Below are positions 42,294 through 51,451 of a stretch of 64,000 bases of DNA, piece by piece. A program made the position numbers and the translations under genes. The stretch comes from an uncultured Dorea sp. (GTDB taxonomy: Bacteria; Bacillota; Clostridia; Lachnospirales; Lachnospiraceae), in NCBI GenBank assembly GCA_910584615.1, contig CAJUAM010000009.1:27371-91370 (forward strand), in the 5' to 3' direction. Numbering within the stretch: the stretch's first letter is position 1; the number at the start of each line of letters is the position of its first letter. The notes beneath the pieces were generated by a model that saw only the letters and a list, made by a program, of their open reading frames with translations, was not told the origin of the DNA and did no database searches.

Positions 42294-42783
42294 AAGCCAA
42301 TCTTTTTTTACAGCCATCGGCTCGTCCTCGCTTCTGGTTGTATTTCTCGTATTGTGTCTGACTACCTTTGCCATACTTTCTCTTTCGAGCGCTAAAAGCG
42401 ACTACTCCTTTACAAAACGGCTGGCAGAGCACAAAAGCGCTTATTATAAGGCCTCTTCACAGGCAGAACATACAGCTTCGGATATCGATAGTCTTTTAGA
42501 AAATACTTACAGATCAAAGCCAATGACACAGGAAGAATATCTCGCTGCTTTGAATCCGGTACTTTCAAGCTATGGTACTGTTACTTTATCCTACCATACA
42601 CAGGATCATACACCTGTTATCTCCTATCAGATCCCTGTGGATGGCAAGCAGCTGCTGTCTGTAGAGCTAAGGGTAACGGATCCTGTTAAAAGCCCGAATT
42701 ATTATGAAGTGCAGACATGGCAGATTTGTTCTTCGGAAGAATGGAAGAGTGATGATACTTTAAACCTTATACCCATACAATGA
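42280..42783 (+). CDS. Minor pilin-like protein (PilX/GspK-like topology)
   Basis: 167 residues with a basic start and one hydrophobic helix (about 16-36, SSLLVVFLVLCLTTFAIL) followed by LSSAKSDYSFTKRLAEHKSAYYKA, cited here as the region after the helix that resembles the alpha-1C of GspK/PilX-like minor pilins. No Glu5 is found. The rest is a mixed beta region ending in QTWQICSSEEW. AAGGAGG precedes the ATG inside the previous gene, so translation is coupled. Confidence 0.68.
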   Translation: MKKNKSQSFFTAIGSSSLLVVFLVLCLTTFAILSLSSAKSDYSFTKRLAEHKSAYYKASSQAEHTASDIDSLLENTYRSKPMTQEEYLAALNPVLSSYGTVTLSYHTQDHTPVISYQIPVDGKQLLSVELRVTDPVKSPNYYEVQTWQICSSEEWKSDDTLNLIPIQ

Positions 42784-42811
42784 TCAGGAAAGCAAAAAGG
42801 AGATTTTTATT

Positions 42812-43867
42812 ATGAATTTACGAACAATCCTAGAACAGGCAATTAAAGAAAAAGCTTCTGATGTATTTATTGTCTCCGGTCTTCCCGTCTCCTTCCGAAA
42901 AGACGGCGTGATAAAACGTGTGAATGAAGAAAGACTTCTTCCGCCGGACACAGAATCTTTACTCACAGAGATCTACCAGCATGCAGGAGACAGAGATTTG
43001 CGGATCCTGGAGGATGATGGGGATGATGACTTTTCATTCGCGATCCAGGGACTGTCCCGTTTCCGTGTCAGCGCCTACAAGCAAAGAGGCGCATTGTCTG
43101 CTGTAATCCGGATCATTACTTTTGATCTTCCAGATTTTAAAACATTGGGAATTCCGGAATACATCATACATCTTGGAGATTCCGGAAAAGGCATGGTGCT
43201 TGTTACCGGTCCCGCAGGCAGCGGAAAATCAACTACCCTCGCCTGTATCATAGACCAGATCAATAAAAACCAGAAAAAACATATCATCACACTGGAAGAT
43301 CCTCTTGAGTATCTTCACCGGCACAGCAGCAGTATTGTAAGCCAGCGTGAGATCAACGTAGATACAGAAAGCTATGTCACGGCTCTTCGGGCGGCTCTTC
43401 GCCAAAGTCCCGATGTAATACTTCTTGGAGAGATGCGTGATTATGAGACCATCAACGTTGCCATGACTGCTGCCGAGACCGGACATCTTCTTTTGTCTAC
43501 CCTGCATACGATCGGCGCGGCCAACACGATTGATCGTATCATTGATGTGTTCCCTGCAAGCCAGCAGAGACAGATTGCTATCCAGCTTTCCATGACTTTA
43601 AGCGCAGTTGTATCACAGCAGCTCGTACCTACTGTAGACGGCGGCGTTGTTCCCGCGCTGGAAATCATGACTGTAACCCCTGCTATCCGCAACATGATCC
43701 GCGACAATAAAGTCCATCAGATCGACGGAATCATCTATTCTTCCTCAAAAGAAGATATGATATCTATGGACGGTTCTTTACTGAATCTGTGTAAAGCAGG
43801 AACCATCAGCCGTGATACAGCATTAAAATATGCCTCTAACCCAGATATGCTGGGGAGAAAGTTATAG
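42812..43867 (+). CDS. pilT: PilT-family type IV pilus ATPase
   Basis: Hexameric secretion ATPase of the retraction (PilT/PilU) class. N-terminal PAS-like domain (about 1-95: AIKEKASDVFIVSGLPV ... FRVSAYKQRG), then the RecA-like core with Walker A GPAGSGKSTT (near 132-141), Asp box ITLEDPLEYLH, Walker B VILLGEMRDYETI and His box GHLLLSTLHT. The C-terminal VTPAIRNMIRDNKVHQI is the PilT signature (AIRNLIRE-like) absent from PilB/GspE. No N-terminal MshEN domain and no tetracysteine zinc site are present, as in PilT. It is the last gene of the operon and the only ATPase there. Confidence 0.92.
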   Translation: MNLRTILEQAIKEKASDVFIVSGLPVSFRKDGVIKRVNEERLLPPDTESLLTEIYQHAGDRDLRILEDDGDDDFSFAIQGLSRFRVSAYKQRGALSAVIRIITFDLPDFKTLGIPEYIIHLGDSGKGMVLVTGPAGSGKSTTLACIIDQINKNQKKHIITLEDPLEYLHRHSSSIVSQREINVDTESYVTALRAALRQSPDVILLGEMRDYETINVAMTAAETGHLLLSTLHTIGAANTIDRIIDVFPASQQRQIAIQLSMTLSAVVSQQLVPTVDGGVVPALEIMTVTPAIRNMIRDNKVHQIDGIIYSSSKEDMISMDGSLLNLCKAGTISRDTALKYASNPDMLGRKL

Positions 43868-43873
43868 AAAAAG

Positions 43874-43910
43874 CAGCCAGCCCAAAAAATAATGGACTGG
43901 CTGTTATCAT
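43874..43910 (+). terminator. Bidirectional terminator after the pilus-like operon
   Basis: CAGCCAGCCC (43874-43883) pairs with GGACTGGCTG (43894-43903) with one G-T pair and an A-rich loop, followed by TTATCATTTTATT; lies between convergent genes. Confidence 0.75.
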
Positions 43911-43911
43911 T

Positions 43912-44979
43912 TTATTCTTCTTCTCCCTTAAACATCCTAAGTATCATATCTACAGATCCATTTATCCCGTAGCTTCCGCTGTTTACACACAAATCATAGT
44001 TCATCGCTTTCCCCCACTCAAGCCCTGTGTAGAACTTAAAATATCTGACATGCTTTTTATCAAGCCGCTTTAACATATCCCTTGCCTTTTTTTCGCTGAG
44101 GCTTGGATTGACTGCCATTACTCTTCTAAGCCTCTGTTCAAACGGAGCTGTAATATAAATACTGACATGAGGAATATTATTATTGGCAAGGATCACATCT
44201 GCGCATCTCCCCATAACAACAAAATCTTCTTTTTTTGCCATATCGCAGATCAGCTGGCTCTGGTTGAAAAACACCGCATCCTTTTTGGGCAGTCCGTGAT
44301 AACGGCTGAATTCCCTGAATTTCTGACTAAGCGTCACCTTCTGTTCTGTCGCAAACGCCGGACGTGTATCTACATACCGGTCCTTATTCTCCTGATCCAG
44401 AATATACGGGAAGCCGCCTTTATCGCGCACATTATCCTTCTCCGCTTCCAGACGCCTTAATACCTCGCTGAATATTTCCGCGTCATAATAATTGATCTTA
44501 AGCTTATCTGCAAGGGTAAATCCAATCTCACTGCCGCCGCTGCCAAATGTCCGCCCAATGCAGATGATCGTATGGTCCTTTTCTGAAAACCGGGTATGGA
44601 GGCTGGTTTTATTAAGCTTCGATCTCTGCTCGTTGAGCACATCCCCCTCTGCAAAGCTAGTCGGAAGACTTGTAACATCCGAAAGGATCTTATCATACTC
44701 AATCATAAGCTGCTTTTTCACCTGACGGTCACGGATAGTACGTGCCATATTACTGATAAGCGCAAGATCGCTCCGTACAATATGTCCCTGATTACGGGCA
44801 AGCATTTCCCACACAAGTTCATCTACACACCGCTCTCTATCTTTTGTAAACACACGCCCAAGAGAAGAGCCAAGATGTTCGTATACCTTTGTATCAAGAT
44901 CGTAGATCCGCTCTGCCAATAAACGTAAGTCTTCTTCTTTATATTCTGATGGCTGACGTTTTTCCGGAATATAGTTCAT
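43912..44979 (-). CDS. Cytidylate-kinase-like family protein
   Basis: The C-terminal 220 residues form a P-loop kinase fold of the AAK_33/cytidylate kinase-like family: IICIGRTFGSGGSEIGFTLA is the modified P-loop (G-R-x-x-G-S-G-G in place of GxxGxGKST), then YYDAEIFSEV, VVMGRCADVILAN and YITAPFEQRLRRV. The Lys of a normal Walker A is missing, as is usual in this family. The N-terminal 130 residues (RLLAERIYDLDTKVYEHLG and a helical stretch) are not recognised. The ATG at 44979 lies 8 bases from GGGAGG. It follows the NhaD-type antiporter gene by 10 bases. The substrate is unknown; true CMP kinase activity should not be assumed. Confidence 0.8.
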   Translation of the reverse strand: MNYIPEKRQPSEYKEEDLRLLAERIYDLDTKVYEHLGSSLGRVFTKDRERCVDELVWEMLARNQGHIVRSDLALISNMARTIRDRQVKKQLMIEYDKILSDVTSLPTSFAEGDVLNEQRSKLNKTSLHTRFSEKDHTIICIGRTFGSGGSEIGFTLADKLKINYYDAEIFSEVLRRLEAEKDNVRDKGGFPYILDQENKDRYVDTRPAFATEQKVTLSQKFREFSRYHGLPKKDAVFFNQSQLICDMAKKEDFVVMGRCADVILANNNIPHVSIYITAPFEQRLRRVMAVNPSLSEKKARDMLKRLDKKHVRYFKFYTGLEWGKAMNYDLCVNSGSYGINGSVDMILRMFKGEEE

Positions 44980-44992
44980 CACTCACACCTCC

Positions 44993-46333
44993 CTATATGA
45001 AAAATACAAACGTATCCAGCAAAAATACCGGAACTAAAATACAAAACGACCACACAATATATCCAAAAAAGGACGGCATATGGATACCGTTTTCATCGGA
45101 AATAGACTTCACCATAAAATTCGGCGCATTTCCGATATAGGTATTCGCTCCCATAAATACAGCACCGCAGGAAATTGCCGTCAGCATCCCTATCGGAATC
45201 TTTCCAAGAGTTGTTGTAATCCCGCTGGCAAATCCCATGGCTCCAGAAGTCGTCAGAAATACAAGATAAGTAGGTGTATTGTCAAGGAAGCTTGAAAGAG
45301 CGCCTGTCACCCAGAACATCTGCACAGGCTCTGTAAGTCCAAGACTGCCCCCAACACTCTTAAGCAGGATCAGAGCCGGCTGCATAGTAATAAATATACC
45401 TGCGAATAGTACCGCAACCTCCTTGATCGCTCCCCATGTAAAATGGTTCTTTTTACGTATCTCTTCGCTTGTTGTTTTGAAAGATAAAAATGCTGCCAAA
45501 AGTATGAGTGCCATCTCTATCATTGCCGGGAAAGTCAACGTAACCTCTCCGAAAATATGAATTCCCTTAACCGTTCCTTCCGCTGTCTTAAATGCCTCAA
45601 GATCCGGCAAAATCCCGCTTAAGATAACCGCGGCCACGATCATCGCCACAAAGATTAAATTGTGAAGTCCTTTAATTGAAATCTTCGTTCCGGGTCTGCT
45701 GATATCCGGCTTACGCCCTCTGGCAATCTCACGGCAGTATTGTTTCCGGTCTATCCAGTAAAAGATGAACAAAAGAACTGCCAGGTTAAATAGAAATACC
45801 GGCATCAGATGCAGACTCCAGAAAAAAGGTACTCCTCTGGAAAATCCCATCAAAAGCGGCGGATCACCGATCGGCGTAAGACAGCCCCCGATATTTGACA
45901 CAAGAAAGATAAAAAACACCATAATATGTTTCCTGTGACGTCTCCACGAATTCATCTTAATGACCGGGCGGACCATCAGCATACTGGCTCCTGTCGTTCC
46001 GATCAGACTAGAAAGCAGCGTCCCGATAGTAAGTAAAATGATATTAACTCTCGGAGAGCCTGCAAGATCTCCTTCCATCGTAATATTCCCCGACACGCAA
46101 AAAAGTCCGAACAGCAGGACAATAAAAGAAAGATAATCTCCAATGATACATTCGAGCACAATCTCTGCCGCTTCTCCCGCGCCAAAAGCAATTCCAAAAG
46201 GAATGATAAGCAGCAGCGACCAAAACGCTGATACAAGCGGCTGATGGCTCTCCCACCACTCACCTTTAACCAACGGCATCACTGCAATACAAAGCAGTAT
46301 TCCAATAAATGGTATACAAAATGCTACATTCAT
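44993..46333 (-). CDS. NhaD-type sodium:proton antiporter (ion transporter superfamily)
   Basis: About 446 residues with roughly 12 membrane helices. The family regions are LIGTTGASMLMVRPVIKMN, VSNIGGCLTPIGDPPLLMGF (the GDPP re-entrant motif), FLDNTPTYLVFL and MGANTYIGNAPNFMVKSI (second NAPNFM motif). This is typical of NhaD/CitMHS_2-like antiporters. The ATG at 46333 is preferred over one at 46363 since GAAGGGGGC precedes it. A good sigma-A promoter lies just upstream. It is co-transcribed with the kinase-like gene. Substrate Na+/H+ is inferred; organic anion transport cannot be excluded. Confidence 0.85.
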   Translation of the reverse strand: MNVAFCIPFIGILLCIAVMPLVKGEWWESHQPLVSAFWSLLLIIPFGIAFGAGEAAEIVLECIIGDYLSFIVLLFGLFCVSGNITMEGDLAGSPRVNIILLTIGTLLSSLIGTTGASMLMVRPVIKMNSWRRHRKHIMVFFIFLVSNIGGCLTPIGDPPLLMGFSRGVPFFWSLHLMPVFLFNLAVLLFIFYWIDRKQYCREIARGRKPDISRPGTKISIKGLHNLIFVAMIVAAVILSGILPDLEAFKTAEGTVKGIHIFGEVTLTFPAMIEMALILLAAFLSFKTTSEEIRKKNHFTWGAIKEVAVLFAGIFITMQPALILLKSVGGSLGLTEPVQMFWVTGALSSFLDNTPTYLVFLTTSGAMGFASGITTTLGKIPIGMLTAISCGAVFMGANTYIGNAPNFMVKSISDENGIHMPSFFGYIVWSFCILVPVFLLDTFVFFI

Positions 46334-46365
46334 ATAAAAAGCCCCCTTCAAAAAATCCAGCACTT

Positions 46366-46394
46366 ATTTTAATCAGAAGAGGGCATAAAATCAA
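46366..46394 (-). promoter_or_regulatory. Promoter of the NhaD-type antiporter gene
   Basis: On the minus strand TTGATT (46389-46394), 17 bases, TAAAAT (46366-46371), about 30 bases before the start codon. Confidence 0.55.
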
Positions 46395-46458
46395 TATGAA
46401 AAACTATCAGAAAATTTGTTGAATATTATCAAAAATATTATAAAATGCACAAAACATT

Positions 46459-49041
46459 TTATTCCTCTTTTCTCATCCTTTCTACAACGCTGATCCTACT
46501 GATTCCCCTGTAGCAGACTGACGGAACCAAAAGCACCACGATTACAATTGCCGGCGCGCAGAGTAATACCGGAGTGACCGTAAACCTCCATGTAAAGAAA
46601 AAGAAACCTTCTCCAATCTTCTTTATTACCGTCATATTCAGGATAATACTCAGAACAAGAGCACAGGCTATCGAATACAGCGCATAACAGCCTCCCTCAA
46701 AACAAAGCATATCCTTAAGCTGCCTGCCAGTCATTCCAACCGCTTCCATCATAGAAAACTCCTGTTTTCTTGACAGTACGGACGTTACCATAGTGTTGAT
46801 AAAATTAAGGATACCTATCACTCCCAGAATAAATGCCAGAAGTGCTCCAATCAATGCATACATATTTTTATGGGAATCGAACTGCGCTACTATGCCTGCT
46901 TTGGACGTAAAAGTAAGATCTTCATTTACATTTTCACAGTAATCTGCCATCCAGGCCTCCATCTTCTCTTCTTGATCTTTTTCCACATTGAAAATCGTAC
47001 GCATAGGCTGCTGATCTCCAAACAGATCGAGATATTCCTCATCCGGAAGGATATAATTACAGTCAAATAATCCAAAATGATGGCTTCCACACGCATAAGG
47101 CATATCTGCCACCGCAAGCACTTCGTATTCTCTTACCCTGCCTGTCTCATCGCCCACCGTCACTTTTTCACCTGGTTCAAAATAATTGACTGCCTTCTCA
47201 TCGCCAACTCTGTACCTGGTTGCGATCACATATTTCCCGGTGGAGAATTTCTTCCAGTCAAGCTCTCCATCCGGATTTTCTAAGCAATCCATGACCATCT
47301 TCCCCACACCGTATACTTTACCGTCGATCAGACGATCTTTGCGGTAATCATCAAAACTTGGAACATCATCCGCCGTTCCCATTAACCTTTCAAACTCTTT
47401 TTTTATCTCATGGTTATCAAAAATCCTCTTCTTTACCAATGCATATGCTTCATCTGTAAACGTAGGATTGATTTCTTTTATATAGATATTTCCGATATCC
47501 TCAACGCCTTTTTGTTTCCCAAGTGCCCCTAAAAATTCCTTTGTCACGCCATCCGTCACGATCGAACTATAATCGACCGATAAATTATCAAGAGTTGCAT
47601 CCGCAATAGAAAAATCGCTGACTGTCATGGACGCGACAAATTTATCCATATCAAAGCCCTGTATTATGCTGTAGATACTGTTTAACAACACCAGCGCCAT
47701 AGACAAAGACGCTACGACGATCACGACCTTTTTCCGGTTTCTTTTGATATTCTGAAAAGCCATCGCCCCCGGGCTTACCCGTCTTGTCCTTTTTGATTTC
47801 TTTTTTACTGAAACCGCATTCTGTCCTTCTGTATATCTTACTGCCTCAATCGGCGATACCTTAGACGCGATCCTGCACGGCTTAATACAGCTTATGAACA
47901 CCGTGATAAAGGAAAATACCGCCGCTCCGGCAAATATCCACACATTCAATACAATCTTTGTATCCGTAATCCGCGCAAACACAAGATTGCCCATCACTAA
48001 CGGAAGCAGAAACTTACCTACTGCTGTTCCGATCAAAAGTCCTGCCGGGATCCCATAAAGAGACAGCATATATGCCTGCCGGCGCACCAGCCGTCGAAGC
48101 TGTCTCCCAGTTGTCCCAATGGTTTTCAAAAGCCCGTAATACTGGATGTCATGATATACATTAATATAAAAAATGTTATAGATGATCAGATATCCGGACA
48201 ACAGGATCACCATAAGGAGGACCGCAATCAGTATCTTTGTCCCTGTATCTACTTTTTCTCCTACATATGCCCAGTTAACTCCCGTATCAATATCCTCCGG
48301 AAATCCACAGCGCTTCGCGAGTTCTGCTGCCTGTTTTTCCAGGTTAAAACTGCTTTTAAAGTTAAAATCCGCCATGATCCTTCCTGCATAATCAGAAGAA
48401 TCCACTGCCATCTCCATAGCGGAAGTAACCGGAGTGGGTGCCGTCTTACGCGCAAACTCCTCTGATACAAGAGCAGCCTGGCTCTGCGCAATGGTATCGC
48501 CTCTAAAATATCCGCTCAAAGTAAATATCTTTTTAACAGTTTTGTTTTTATTGATTTTTAACTCCAGAGGAACTTTCTGCCCCACCTTGCAGGGTATGCC
48601 AAGCTTTTTAAGTACAAGGTCGCTGGTTACAACCTCGTCTTCCTTCTCTGGCATATGCCCCACCTCCGGATAGCAAAAGCAAAACTTTGCATCCAGATCT
48701 TCATAAAAACTTACCTCTGTGTGCAGCTTCATCAAATCCTTATTCACTGCATCTGCCACTATGATCCGATAGGATACTTCTTTAAGCTTTTCATCTTTTT
48801 TTACAATATCGTATTCTTCCTGCGTCAGATATTTAAATCCCGCATGAGCGCTTCCGCCTACCTGACGCATCGTAGACTCCTGATGCTTTTTTACAAGGCT
48901 CCCTCCTATGGTAAACAACGTCGTAAAAAGGACGGTTGTCAGAGCAATAGCAAGAACCGCAATTGTATTTCTGCCTTTTCCCGCTCTCCTTGTCCGATCG
49001 GCAATCCGGTTGATGACTCTTTGATTTTTAATCTTATTCAT
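46459..49041 (-). CDS. FtsX-type ABC transporter permease
   Basis: About 860 residues with eight predicted membrane helices in two FtsX repeats: one helix near residue 30, three near 285-420, one near 450 and three in the last 110 residues, with large extracellular loops between. YGLLKTIGTTGRQLRRLVRRQ (the coupling region in the first half, key part KTIGTTGRQL) and MMEAVGMTGRQLKDML in the second are the conserved FtsX motifs. Such permeases with a LolD-like ATPase export or extract lipids, peptides or antimicrobials, or act as signal units. The ATG at 49041 overlaps the ATPase gene by 8 bases (ATGAATAA) and is preferred over one 18 codons upstream. Confidence 0.88.
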   Translation of the reverse strand: MNKIKNQRVINRIADRTRRAGKGRNTIAVLAIALTTVLFTTLFTIGGSLVKKHQESTMRQVGGSAHAGFKYLTQEEYDIVKKDEKLKEVSYRIIVADAVNKDLMKLHTEVSFYEDLDAKFCFCYPEVGHMPEKEDEVVTSDLVLKKLGIPCKVGQKVPLELKINKNKTVKKIFTLSGYFRGDTIAQSQAALVSEEFARKTAPTPVTSAMEMAVDSSDYAGRIMADFNFKSSFNLEKQAAELAKRCGFPEDIDTGVNWAYVGEKVDTGTKILIAVLLMVILLSGYLIIYNIFYINVYHDIQYYGLLKTIGTTGRQLRRLVRRQAYMLSLYGIPAGLLIGTAVGKFLLPLVMGNLVFARITDTKIVLNVWIFAGAAVFSFITVFISCIKPCRIASKVSPIEAVRYTEGQNAVSVKKKSKRTRRVSPGAMAFQNIKRNRKKVVIVVASLSMALVLLNSIYSIIQGFDMDKFVASMTVSDFSIADATLDNLSVDYSSIVTDGVTKEFLGALGKQKGVEDIGNIYIKEINPTFTDEAYALVKKRIFDNHEIKKEFERLMGTADDVPSFDDYRKDRLIDGKVYGVGKMVMDCLENPDGELDWKKFSTGKYVIATRYRVGDEKAVNYFEPGEKVTVGDETGRVREYEVLAVADMPYACGSHHFGLFDCNYILPDEEYLDLFGDQQPMRTIFNVEKDQEEKMEAWMADYCENVNEDLTFTSKAGIVAQFDSHKNMYALIGALLAFILGVIGILNFINTMVTSVLSRKQEFSMMEAVGMTGRQLKDMLCFEGGCYALYSIACALVLSIILNMTVIKKIGEGFFFFTWRFTVTPVLLCAPAIVIVVLLVPSVCYRGISRISVVERMRKEE

Positions 49042-49735
49042 CCCCTTCACCGCCCTCTTTTTTCTCATCTCCTTTTGAAATCCTTCCATCCTCAATCCGG
49101 ATGATCCGGTCGGCTAACTGTGCAATCTCCTCATTATGGGTGATCATGATGATCGTCTGGGAGAATTTTTCCCCCGTTACCTTTAAAAGCCCTAAAACAT
49201 CCTGACTCGTTCTGGAATCCAGGTTCCCGGTAGGTTCATCTGCAAGAAGGATAGCCGGTTTAGCCGCAAGAGCTCTGGCGATAGCAACTCTCTGCTGCTG
49301 CCCCCCTGATAACTGGCTCGGCAGGCTCTGTAAGCGTTCCTTTAGTCCCAGGACCCCGATCACTCTGTCCACATATTCCCTATCCACCGTATTTCCGTCA
49401 AGCTCAATGGGAAGTACTATATTTTCATAAACATTTAACACAGGCACCAGATTAAAGCTCTGGAAAACAAAGCCGATCTTTCTCCTGCGGAATACACACA
49501 GAGCATCATCTTTAAGACTCCGGATATTTTTGTCATCTACATACACCTCTCCCGACGTCGGCTTGTCTAAACCTCCCAGCATGTGAAGAAGTGTTGATTT
49601 CCCGCTTCCGCTTGTTCCCACGATAGCGACAAATTCCCCGCGGTCAACCTCAAGATCCACACCATCCAGCGCCTTTACCTGGTTCGCGCCGCTGCCGTAA
49701 TATTTTTTTAAGTTTATGGTTTTTAATACTGTCAT
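49034..49735 (-). CDS. LolD/MacB-like ABC transporter ATP-binding protein
   Basis: ATPase partner of the FtsX-type permease downstream. Walker A is GTSGSGKSTLLHMLGG, Q-loop VFQSFNLVPVL, signature LSGGQQQRVAIARAL, Walker B ILLADEPTGNLDS and His switch ITHN. About 233 residues. The ATG at 49735 has AAGGGAG 6 bases upstream; an earlier ATG (49765) is less likely. The gene is separated from the kinase gene by a terminator, so it should have its own promoter, a natural target for the adjacent response regulator. Confidence 0.93.
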   Translation of the reverse strand: MTVLKTINLKKYYGSGANQVKALDGVDLEVDRGEFVAIVGTSGSGKSTLLHMLGGLDKPTSGEVYVDDKNIRSLKDDALCVFRRRKIGFVFQSFNLVPVLNVYENIVLPIELDGNTVDREYVDRVIGVLGLKERLQSLPSQLSGGQQQRVAIARALAAKPAILLADEPTGNLDSRTSQDVLGLLKVTGEKFSQTIIMITHNEEIAQLADRIIRIEDGRISKGDEKKEGGEGDE

Positions 49736-49793
49736 AGAAACTCCCTTCCTCTGTCCGCTAAACATGATCTTGCTTTACCTGACATACCGCAAT

Positions 49794-49824
49794 CAAAAAG
49801 GACAGCTATTTGATCACTGTCCTT
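49794..49824 (-). terminator. Terminator between the kinase gene and the ABC exporter genes
   Basis: On the minus strand AAGGACAG (49817-49824) pairs with CTGTCCTT (49798-49805), followed by TTTTTG. It ends the regulator/kinase transcript before the ABC genes. Confidence 0.82.
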
Positions 49825-49892
49825 ATTGTATCACCTTGTTCTTACCGTAATCTTTCGAAAAACTAACAGATATGAAAGAATTTATAAAATCC

Positions 49893-50732
49893 CTACAATT
49901 GCCTCCTCTGCAGATACAGTATGAATTCCGAGCCTTTCCCCACTTTTGATCTTACTTTGATATAACCATTTTCTCTTCTGATGATCTCTCTTGCGAGGTA
50001 CAGTCCAATCCCTACACCATCTTTTTCATGCACATTCTCTGCTCTGTAAAATCTCTGGAATATCCTGGCAGTATCCGTCTCACGGATTCCCATACCGAAA
50101 TCCCTGACCGAAACAGCCGCATACATATCATATTCTGTCACTGACAGAATAACTCTGCTGCCGGAAAGAGAATATTTCACTGCGTTATCCACAATATTCC
50201 CCAATGCTTCTTTTGTCCACTTCATATCATAATACGCTGTACCAGAACCTGTGTAAGTATTTACGATTTCTACATCCTTTTTTCCTGCTTTTGGCAGAAT
50301 ATCCCCAATCACTGTATCCAGTAATTCAGAAATACGCTGCTGCTTCGGCTTTACTTCCACAATGTTACTTTCCAGCCTTGATATCTTTGTCAATGACTGG
50401 ATCAGGAAACCAAGCTTTTCTACTTGTCTGTCAATCTCTTCAAGCAGTTTAAGGCTATCCTGCCTGTCAGTTTCTTTTAAAAGTTCCGTATAAAGACGGA
50501 TATTAGCCATAGGCGTCTTTGTCTGGTGGGAGATATCGGATACCAGCTCTTTCACCCTGTTCTTCTCTTTTTCCACATTCTCTCTGGATAATACGGAAGC
50601 CCCTAAAAACTGTTTCCACTTGCTTTCCACCTTCGACAGCTTAGATTCGTCATAGTCAGATTCTTTAAATGTTCCCGCAATTGCTTCATCCAGCATCCGG
50701 TCAAGACGGTCTAGGGTTCTTTGTCCGAACAT
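49893..50732 (-). CDS. Sensor histidine kinase without membrane segments
   Basis: Kinase partner of the regulator encoded upstream (22-base overlap). It has only 279 residues: a short helical N-terminus, HisKA with LVSDISHQTKTPMANIRLY (His 69) and an ATPase domain with NIVDNAVKYS, VRDFGMGI, IFQRFYRAEN and GVGIGLYLAREII. No hydrophobic helix is present anywhere, unlike the two-helix BceS/VanS kinases usually found with FtsX-type exporters. The regulator gene fixes the upstream border, so a missing membrane part is not simply a mis-set start. It probably senses through the permease or a cytoplasmic signal. Confidence 0.88.
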   Translation of the reverse strand: MFGQRTLDRLDRMLDEAIAGTFKESDYDESKLSKVESKWKQFLGASVLSRENVEKEKNRVKELVSDISHQTKTPMANIRLYTELLKETDRQDSLKLLEEIDRQVEKLGFLIQSLTKISRLESNIVEVKPKQQRISELLDTVIGDILPKAGKKDVEIVNTYTGSGTAYYDMKWTKEALGNIVDNAVKYSLSGSRVILSVTEYDMYAAVSVRDFGMGIRETDTARIFQRFYRAENVHEKDGVGIGLYLAREIIRRENGYIKVRSKVGKGSEFILYLQRRQL

Positions 50733-51412
50733 GACTTATCCTCCTTCTTCCACATATAACCCTGTCCATATATAGTCCTTATATAAGACACACTGCTTTT
50801 TTTATCCTCAAGCTTATTTCTCAAGCGGTTTACTGTAACCGAAAGAGCATTCTCATCCACATATTCTCCGCCGTCACTCCACAATCTGTCAATCAGAGTA
50901 TTCCTCGTCAGCACTCTTCCTCTGTTTTCTACAAAAAGCCTTAACAGCCTCTGCTCATTGATACTTAAAGAGACTGCCTGTCCATTCCATGTAAATATAA
51001 GGCTCACAAAATCAAAGAGAAATCCATCCTCTTCATATACATAAGTATTCTGATTCCTTACACGGCGCAAAAGTGCCTGGATCCTTGCACGCAGCACAGC
51101 CAGGCTGAAGGGTTTTGCCATGTAGTCATCTGCCCCCAGTGTAAGTCCCATAACTTCATCCATCTCCATATCATTTGCCGTAAGCACAAGTACCGGAATC
51201 TGTGAAGACATTCTCACCCATTTAAGATAATCATAACCGCTCCCATCCGGAAGATTCACATCCAAGATGATCAGTTTCGGACACTTTTTTTGAAATGATT
51301 CCTTTGCGGATCTCACGGTCATATTTTGTAAAAATTCCAGATCAGGCTCCTTAAGCGCCAGTACGATCCCGTCACTCAATGCTCTGTCATCCTCTACAAT
51401 CTGAATTATCAT
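50711..51412 (-). CDS. OmpR-family response regulator (BceR/VanR-like)
   Basis: Receiver domain with VEDDR, phospho-Asp at 51 (LIILDVNLPDGSG), VLVLTAN and YMAKPFSL; C-terminal winged-helix with SINEQRLLRLFVENRGRVLT and YIRTIYGQGYMWK. About 233 residues. Its own promoter lies about 40 bases upstream and divergent from azlCD. By context it should control the ABC exporter operon two genes downstream. Confidence 0.92.
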   Translation of the reverse strand: MIIQIVEDDRALSDGIVLALKEPDLEFLQNMTVRSAKESFQKKCPKLIILDVNLPDGSGYDYLKWVRMSSQIPVLVLTANDMEMDEVMGLTLGADDYMAKPFSLAVLRARIQALLRRVRNQNTYVYEEDGFLFDFVSLIFTWNGQAVSLSINEQRLLRLFVENRGRVLTRNTLIDRLWSDGGEYVDENALSVTVNRLRNKLEDKKSSVSYIRTIYGQGYMWKKEDKSCSDKEP

Positions 51413-51451
51413 TTTAAACTCTTCCTATAAGCCTTCCTTTTTCATGCCACA

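Noticed and set aside
46441..46461. Weak inverted repeat TAAAATG/CATTTTA at the end of the FtsX-type permease gene
   Set aside because: AT-only stem and no proper T-run; not reliable as a terminator.
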